A stretch of DNA of 9,612 nt. Source: an uncultured Collinsella sp. GTDB lineage: Bacteria; Actinomycetota; Coriobacteriia; Coriobacteriales; Coriobacteriaceae. The translations under genes were made by a program, and so were the position numbers. Shown piece after piece: positions 6,069 to 9,612 of the stretch. The stretch spans positions 1-9,612 of the forward strand of contig CABQHZ010000062.1 of assembly GCA_902464175.1 (NCBI GenBank). The letters are read 5' to 3'. Under the pieces are notes generated by a model. That model was not told where the DNA came from and made no database searches. It saw only the letters and a list, made by a program, of their open reading frames with translations. How positions within the stretch are numbered: position 1 is the first letter of the stretch; each line of letters starts with the position of its first letter.

Positions 6069-7922
6069 TTACATCTGCTCGGGCGCGGAAACGCCAACGA
6101 GGGTAAGCACCAGGGCGAGCGTCACGCGGACAGCGTCGCAAGCTGCCAGACGGGCGCGCGAAAGCTCGGGGTCGACGGGACGGCCCTCGCTCGGCAGAAC
6201 CTGGCAGGCAGCGTAGAAGCTGTGGAAGTCGCCGGCGAGCTCCTCGGCAAAGTGGGTCAGACGGAACGGAGCGCGATCGCGAGCGCAGCTGGCAATCAGG
6301 TCGGTGAGCTCATTGAGCTTGCGCGAAAGGGCGAGCTCGGTCGGGTCGGTCAGCAGCGAGTAATCGACGTTCTCACCGATGGCCTTGGCGGCAACGGCCT
6401 TCATGCCCATCTCGTCGGCCTGCTCGGCGGTAACGTCGGCGGCACGGCGCAGGATGGAGCACACGCGGGCGTGAGCATACTGCACGTAATAGACCGGGTT
6501 GGAGTTGTCGCGCTTCTTAACGGCCTCGATGTCGAAGTCGACCATCTGGTTGGAGCTCTTGGAGATGAGCGTGTAGCGAGCGGCATCGGAGCCGACCTCG
6601 TCGACGAGCTCCTGCAGGGTCACCATGGTGCCCTTGCGCTTGGACATACGGACGGGCTTGCCGTTACGCAGCAGGTTGACGAGCTGGCCCAGCAGAACCT
6701 CAAACTTGCCGGGATAGCCAAGAGCGTCGCAGACGCAGCGTACGCGCTCGATGTAACCGTGGTGGTCGGCGCCCCAGATGTCGATGACGTGATCGACGCG
6801 CTGGAACTTATCCCAGTGATAGGCGACGTCGGAGGCGAAGTAGGTGTACTCGCCGTCGGACTTGATCAGGACGCGGTCCTTGTCGTCGCCCAGATCGGTG
6901 GAGCGGAACCACAGGGCGCCGTCCTTGGTGTAGAGGTAGCCCATCTTGTCGAGCTTCTCAAAAGCGCGGTCGACGGCGGAGGTGCCGGCGGTCTCGCCCT
7001 CGGTGTCCTTCACATACAGCGAGCGCTCGGAGTACCAACGATCGAAGTCGCAGTTGACGGCGTGGCAGAGGTCGCGCATGTTATCGACCATCTTTACATA
7101 GCCGCGCTCGCGGAAGCTCTCCATGCGCTCCTGAGGATCGGCGTTGACCCACTTATCGCCGTCGGTGCGCCAGAACTCGGCGGCCTCGTCGATGATGTAG
7201 TCGCCGCCGTAAGAGTCCTTGCCCAAGGTCTCGGCAAAGTTGTCCTGATACGGATGGGTCTCGGGATGCTCGTCGTTCTCGTCGGCAACAAAGGCGTCAC
7301 GGTCGGCGATCAGCAGCTTGTGAGCCTCCTCGATATCAACGCCCTGCTTGGCGATGATGTCGGCAAGCTGCATATAGCGCGTGCTGATGGAGTTGCCGAA
7401 GGTGTTCATCTGAGAGCCGTGGTCATTGATGTAGAACTCACGCTGGATCTCATAGCCGGCGTGGTCCATAACGCGGCAGAGCGAATCGCCCAGCGCGGCC
7501 CAGCGGCCGTGGCCGATGTGCATGGGGCCGACGGGGTTGGCGGAAACGAACTCGACCTGGGTCTTCAGGCCACCACCGACGTTGGACTTAGCGAAGTCCA
7601 TGCCCTTCTCGCGAGCCTCGCCAAAGATGGCATTCTTGACGGCAACGGAGAGGTAGAAGTTGATGAAACCGGGGCCTGCGATCTCAACCTTCTCGATCGC
7701 GGGATCCTCGGGCATATGGGCAACGATGGCCTCGGCGATCTTGCGCGGGGCGCAGTGGGCCAGCTTGGCGGACTTCAGGGCCATGGTAGAGGTCCACTCG
7801 CCATGAGAAGTGTCAGCCGGTCGCTCGATAGCGCAATCGTCAAGTTCAAATGCGGAAAGGTCGCCGGCCTCCTGGGCCGCAGCAAGCGCAGCGCGTACCA
7901 GCTCTTCAATCTTCTCGGGCAT
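6069..7922 (-). CDS. argS: Arginyl-tRNA synthetase
   Basis: A 617-residue cytoplasmic class I aminoacyl-tRNA synthetase that charges tRNA-Arg with arginine using ATP. It has an N-terminal Arg-tRNA-synthetase additional domain (about 1-100). The HIGH signature is at H135-H138 in SANPVGPMHIGHGRW, and the IWGADHHGYIERV region is at about 382-394. The KMSKS-equivalent loop is RMSKRKG (425-431), followed by the anticodon-binding DALR helical domain from about 475 to the end. The C-terminus APEQM resembles the conserved ending of the family. The start is ATG at 7920-7922, preceded by AAGGAGG (7927-7933) with a 4-base spacing. The frame stays open 43 codons further upstream, but that stretch has no homology or ribosome site. 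It is divergent from the CarD gene, monocistronic, and followed by its own terminator. Confidence 0.97.
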   Translation of the reverse strand: MPEKIEELVRAALAAAQEAGDLSAFELDDCAIERPADTSHGEWTSTMALKSAKLAHCAPRKIAEAIVAHMPEDPAIEKVEIAGPGFINFYLSVAVKNAIFGEAREKGMDFAKSNVGGGLKTQVEFVSANPVGPMHIGHGRWAALGDSLCRVMDHAGYEIQREFYINDHGSQMNTFGNSISTRYMQLADIIAKQGVDIEEAHKLLIADRDAFVADENDEHPETHPYQDNFAETLGKDSYGGDYIIDEAAEFWRTDGDKWVNADPQERMESFRERGYVKMVDNMRDLCHAVNCDFDRWYSERSLYVKDTEGETAGTSAVDRAFEKLDKMGYLYTKDGALWFRSTDLGDDKDRVLIKSDGEYTYFASDVAYHWDKFQRVDHVIDIWGADHHGYIERVRCVCDALGYPGKFEVLLGQLVNLLRNGKPVRMSKRKGTMVTLQELVDEVGSDAARYTLISKSSNQMVDFDIEAVKKRDNSNPVYYVQYAHARVCSILRRAADVTAEQADEMGMKAVAAKAIGENVDYSLLTDPTELALSRKLNELTDLIASCARDRAPFRLTHFAEELAGDFHSFYAACQVLPSEGRPVDPELSRARLAACDAVRVTLALVLTLVGVSAPEQM

Positions 7923-8103
7923 AGATCCTCCTTGTGTTAAAGCCCCCGAGCTCTTGGTCACTCGTAGGGCAAAAGCCAGAGTTTGTAGCACTCTATCACA
8001 AGCGAGGGGCACTGTCGCAGGGTAAAGCCAATCGAAATTGCATATGCACAAAATTGACTACAGCTTGTATGGAGTCACTCAAAGATGCCGGTCTGCCTGC
8101 AGA

Positions 8104-8128
8104 TTATGCACGCGTTGAAAATGCATAA
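8104..8128. promoter_or_regulatory. Operator-like inverted repeat in the argS-CarD intergenic region
   Basis: TTATGCA (8104-8110) and TGCATAA (8122-8128) form a perfect inverted repeat with an 11-base spacer. The 342-base divergent region also holds the perfect palindrome TGCATATGCA (8039-8048) and another TGCATAA (8191-8197). The shared TGCAT half-site suggests binding of a regulator, unidentified. For argS the best promoter candidate is GCGACA, 17 bases, TAGAGT on the - strand near 7985-8015, which is weak. Confidence 0.3.
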
Positions 8129-8221
8129 AGGTGTGAATGAGCTGTGTCTTTTATCGAATACTCTTACCTATCAGAGTTGTGTGCTTTTCCTGCATAAAGC
8201 GAGGATTTGCGCACGTCAGCG

Positions 8222-8250
8222 TGTTATTCTAGACATACGTAAATTCGTAT
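8222..8250 (+). promoter_or_regulatory. Candidate extended -10 promoter and inverted repeat for the CarD gene
   Basis: TGTTATTCT (8222-8230) fits an extended -10 (TG, one base, TATTCT), with no good -35. It would start transcription near 8236 and leave a leader of about 28 bases. ATACG (8235-8239) and CGTAT (8246-8250) form an inverted repeat right at the predicted start, placed where a repressor could act. TATAAG at 8248-8253 is too near the ribosome site to be a likely -10. Confidence 0.35.
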
Positions 8251-8264
8251 AAGTTGGAGGTAGC

Positions 8265-8750
8265 ATGTTCTCAATCGGTCAACACGTCATTCATCCGGGT
8301 CAGGGAGTCTGCACCGTCGTCGGTTTTAGGGACGACACGCCGCAGCCCATGTTGTTGCTCGAGGCCAAGCAGGGGCATGCGCAGACGATCCTTATGTACC
8401 CCGTGGCGCAGGCCGACCGTCTGCATGCCGCCATCTCTCAGCAAGATGCCGAGCATCTGCTGAGCCACTATGACGAGCTGGAGTGCGACACCTTTACCGA
8501 GCGCAACAGCTCGCTTGAAGAGACACACTTTAAGCAGCAGCTCAAGCTGGGCGCGCCCGAGACGGTCCGCGTGGCAAAGACCATGATGCACCGCATTCGC
8601 CAGGCCGAGGAAGCCGATAAAAAGCCCAGCTCTTACTATATGCGTGTACTCAAGGAAGCCAAGCGCCGCTCCATCGAGGAGTTCGCCGTGGCATTGGGCG
8701 TCACCGAGGAGGCCGCCGAAGCCCGCCTAGCCCAAGCCGCCCTCAACTAA
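8265..8750 (+). CDS. CarD/CdnL-family RNA polymerase-interacting transcription regulator
   Basis: A 161-residue protein. The N-terminal Tudor-like RNA polymerase interaction domain (about 1-55) shows the family opening FSIGQHVIHPGQGVCTVVGF and a later ILMYPVAQADRL strand. The C-terminal part (about 60-161) is helical, ending in YYMRVLKEAKRRSIEEFAVALGV. CarD proteins bind the RNA polymerase beta subunit and stabilise the open promoter complex, often at rRNA and growth-related promoters. The whole protein contains no tryptophan, so the promoter-wedging Trp known from Mycobacterium CarD (W85) is absent. It may therefore act differently from the actinobacterial essential form. ATG at 8265 has GGAGG 4 bases upstream (8256-8260). 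It is monocistronic, divergent from argS and closed by a strong terminator. Confidence 0.85.
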   Translation: MFSIGQHVIHPGQGVCTVVGFRDDTPQPMLLLEAKQGHAQTILMYPVAQADRLHAAISQQDAEHLLSHYDELECDTFTERNSSLEETHFKQQLKLGAPETVRVAKTMMHRIRQAEEADKKPSSYYMRVLKEAKRRSIEEFAVALGVTEEAAEARLAQAALN

Positions 8751-8762
8751 CCCATCCGAGCC

Positions 8763-8806
8763 AAAAACCACCACAAAGGGGACAGGCACCTTTGTGGTGG
8801 TTTTTT
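8763..8806. terminator. Hairpin terminator after the CarD gene, copy 1 of a duplicated unit
   Basis: A 17-bp uninterrupted stem (8763-8779 with 8789-8805; GC-containing arm CCACCACAAAGG) closes the 9-base loop GGACAGGCA and ends in a run of six T. Bases 8764-8805 are identical to 9472-9513, including the loop. It begins 12 bases after the CarD stop codon. The A-run on the left would let it work in reverse too. Confidence 0.9.
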
Positions 8807-8867
8807 CGTTCTAGTCGTTCTAGTAGTATTCATTCTTATCGACACCTACGAACACAAGGAGTCTGTC

Positions 8868-9461
8868 ATGGCAGAGCTGCTTACCGCCGGAATCACCCGC
8901 GATCGCGCGTTCGAACTGCTCAACGAGCACAACAAGGACCCGTTCCACATCACCCACGGCGAGACGGTCGAGGGCACCATGCGCTACTTTGCGCGCGAGT
9001 TCGACCCCGAGAACGAGGAGTTTTGGGGCATCGTCGGTCTGCTGCACGACCTAGATTGGGAGGAGCATGAGGACGACCCCATGAACCACACCATCTATGC
9101 GGCCGAGATCCTTGAAGGCGAGGGCGCCTCTCCCGATCTCATTCGCGCCATTCAGACGCACACGTCGGACTTCAACACCTCGCTGCCCAAGCCCGAGCTG
9201 CAGATGGAAAAGATCCTGTTTGCCTGCGACGAGCTCACCGGCCTGATCGGTGCTGCCGTCATCATGCGTCCGAGTAAGAGCGTCATGGACTTTACGACCA
9301 AGTCGCTCAAGAAAAAGTTCAAGGACAAGCGCTTTGCCGCCGGCTGCTCGCGCGACGTGATTACGCAGGGTGCCGAGATGCTGGGCTGGGAGCTCCCCGA
9401 ACTCTTCGACCGTACCATCGCGGCCATGCAGTCCTTCGCCCCCGACCGCGACACCTTTTAG
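8868..9461 (+). CDS. HD-superfamily hydrolase (COG2316-like)
   Basis: A 197-residue soluble protein of the HD metal-dependent phosphohydrolase superfamily. The metal ligands can be placed as H30 in FHITHGETV, the H60-D61 doublet in GLLHDLDWEEHED, and D121 in FACDELTGL, with H74 and H98 as possible extra ligands. The second half (RPSKSVMDFTTKSLKKKF and FAAGCSRDVITQGAEMLG) matches my memory of a small conserved bacterial group, predicted HD hydrolases of the COG2316 type. Their substrate is not established, so I assign none. ATG at 8868 has AAGGAG 6 bases upstream (8856-8861). A terminator precedes it, so it should have its own promoter, but none is clear in 8807-8855. A matching terminator follows it. 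Confidence 0.8.
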   Translation: MAELLTAGITRDRAFELLNEHNKDPFHITHGETVEGTMRYFAREFDPENEEFWGIVGLLHDLDWEEHEDDPMNHTIYAAEILEGEGASPDLIRAIQTHTSDFNTSLPKPELQMEKILFACDELTGLIGAAVIMRPSKSVMDFTTKSLKKKFKDKRFAAGCSRDVITQGAEMLGWELPELFDRTIAAMQSFAPDRDTF

Positions 9462-9471
9462 GCTTAATTCC

Positions 9472-9513
9472 AAAACCACCACAAAGGGGACAGGCACCTT
9501 TGTGGTGGTTTTT
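9472..9513. terminator. Hairpin terminator between HD gene and proA, copy 2
   Basis: A 16-bp stem (9472-9487 with 9497-9512) and the 9-base loop GGACAGGCA, followed by T. It is identical over 42 bases to the terminator at 8764. It lies between convergent genes, 10 bases after the HD gene's TAG and 13 bases from the proA stop. Its A-run and T-run make it likely to be bidirectional. Confidence 0.9.
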
Positions 9514-9526
9514 ATTTGCGCGGGCG

Positions 9527-9612
9527 TTAGGGGCGGACCTGGCCGGTGCCTCGGAGCTTGTATTTGTAGGTGGTGAGGGCCTCGGCGGCAAAGGGGCCGC
9601 GGGCGTGGAGCT
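9527..9612 (-). CDS. proA: Glutamate-5-semialdehyde dehydrogenase (gamma-glutamyl phosphate reductase), C-terminal end (partial)
   Basis: Only the last 28 codons are present, read on the - strand from the window edge to TAA at 9527-9529. The sequence reads LHARGPFAAEALTTYKYKLRGTGQVRP (split at will). HARGP followed by EALTTYKY and a GxGQVR ending is the characteristic C-terminus of ProA. ProA performs the NADPH-dependent reduction of gamma-glutamyl phosphate in proline synthesis. The catalytic cysteine lies outside the window. The gene is convergent with the HD hydrolase gene and shares the hairpin at 9472-9513 as terminator. Confidence 0.85.
   Translation of the reverse strand, partial: LHARGPFAAEALTTYKYKLRGTGQVRP

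Noticed and set aside
6057..7940. A 627-codon open frame on the + strand across the whole of argS
   Set aside because: It is the antisense shadow of a high-GC gene with regular codon use. Its product is repetitive Gly/Val/Leu/Asp sequence with no family signature, while the other strand encodes a complete ArgS.
7923..8020. T-box riboswitch in the argS leader
   Set aside because: The likely leader is too short and I see no T-box sequence or antiterminator/terminator pair.
7923..8051. 43-codon upstream extension of argS
   Set aside because: ATG at 7920-7922 has a near-perfect AAGGAGG and matches the usual ArgS start; the extension has no homology.

Overview
The window looks like chromosomal DNA from a high-GC Gram-positive bacterium of the class Coriobacteriia, most likely Collinsella or a close relative. 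That placement is inference from the very long Ala/Lys-rich N-terminal extension on Rho, the GC-rich codon use, and intergenic repeats I associate with this group. No marker gene fixes it. The window is mostly housekeeping sequence, and its unusual content lies between genes.

Left end (1-810, + strand): the C-terminal end of a class I/II aminotransferase is followed after only 17 bases by the C-terminal half of a ROK-family sugar kinase. The kinase lacks its ATP-binding half and is probably a deletion remnant. A strong bidirectional terminator (762-808) closes this block against the convergent VanZ gene.

Middle (794-5710, - strand): rho, encoding an 857-residue transcription termination factor whose first ~435 residues are a disordered, charge-patterned extension. 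It has its own leader and terminator. Downstream, behind a separate candidate promoter, lie a two-helix membrane protein with a long Ala/Asp/Pro-rich cytoplasmic tail and a VanZ-family membrane protein, probably translationally coupled.

Intergenic 5539-6068: this 530-base stretch holds the rho leader and candidate promoter, a GGGAC-containing repeat, a 150-base element with 27-base terminal inverted repeats, and the argS terminator.

Right part (6069-9612): argS (arginyl-tRNA synthetase, - strand) is divergent from a CarD-family RNA polymerase-binding regulator (+), separated by 342 bases containing repeated TGCAT half-sites. An HD-superfamily hydrolase gene (+) follows. The CarD and HD genes end in terminators that share an identical 42-base sequence, loop included. 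The last 86 bases are the 3' end of proA (- strand), convergent with the HD gene.

No complete new multi-gene system is evident. The best leads are the dispersed repeats (the duplicated hairpin terminator, its GGGAC relative upstream of rho, and the 150-base inverted-repeat element), the Rho extension and the truncated kinase. There are no tRNA or rRNA genes, CRISPR arrays or transposase genes in the window.
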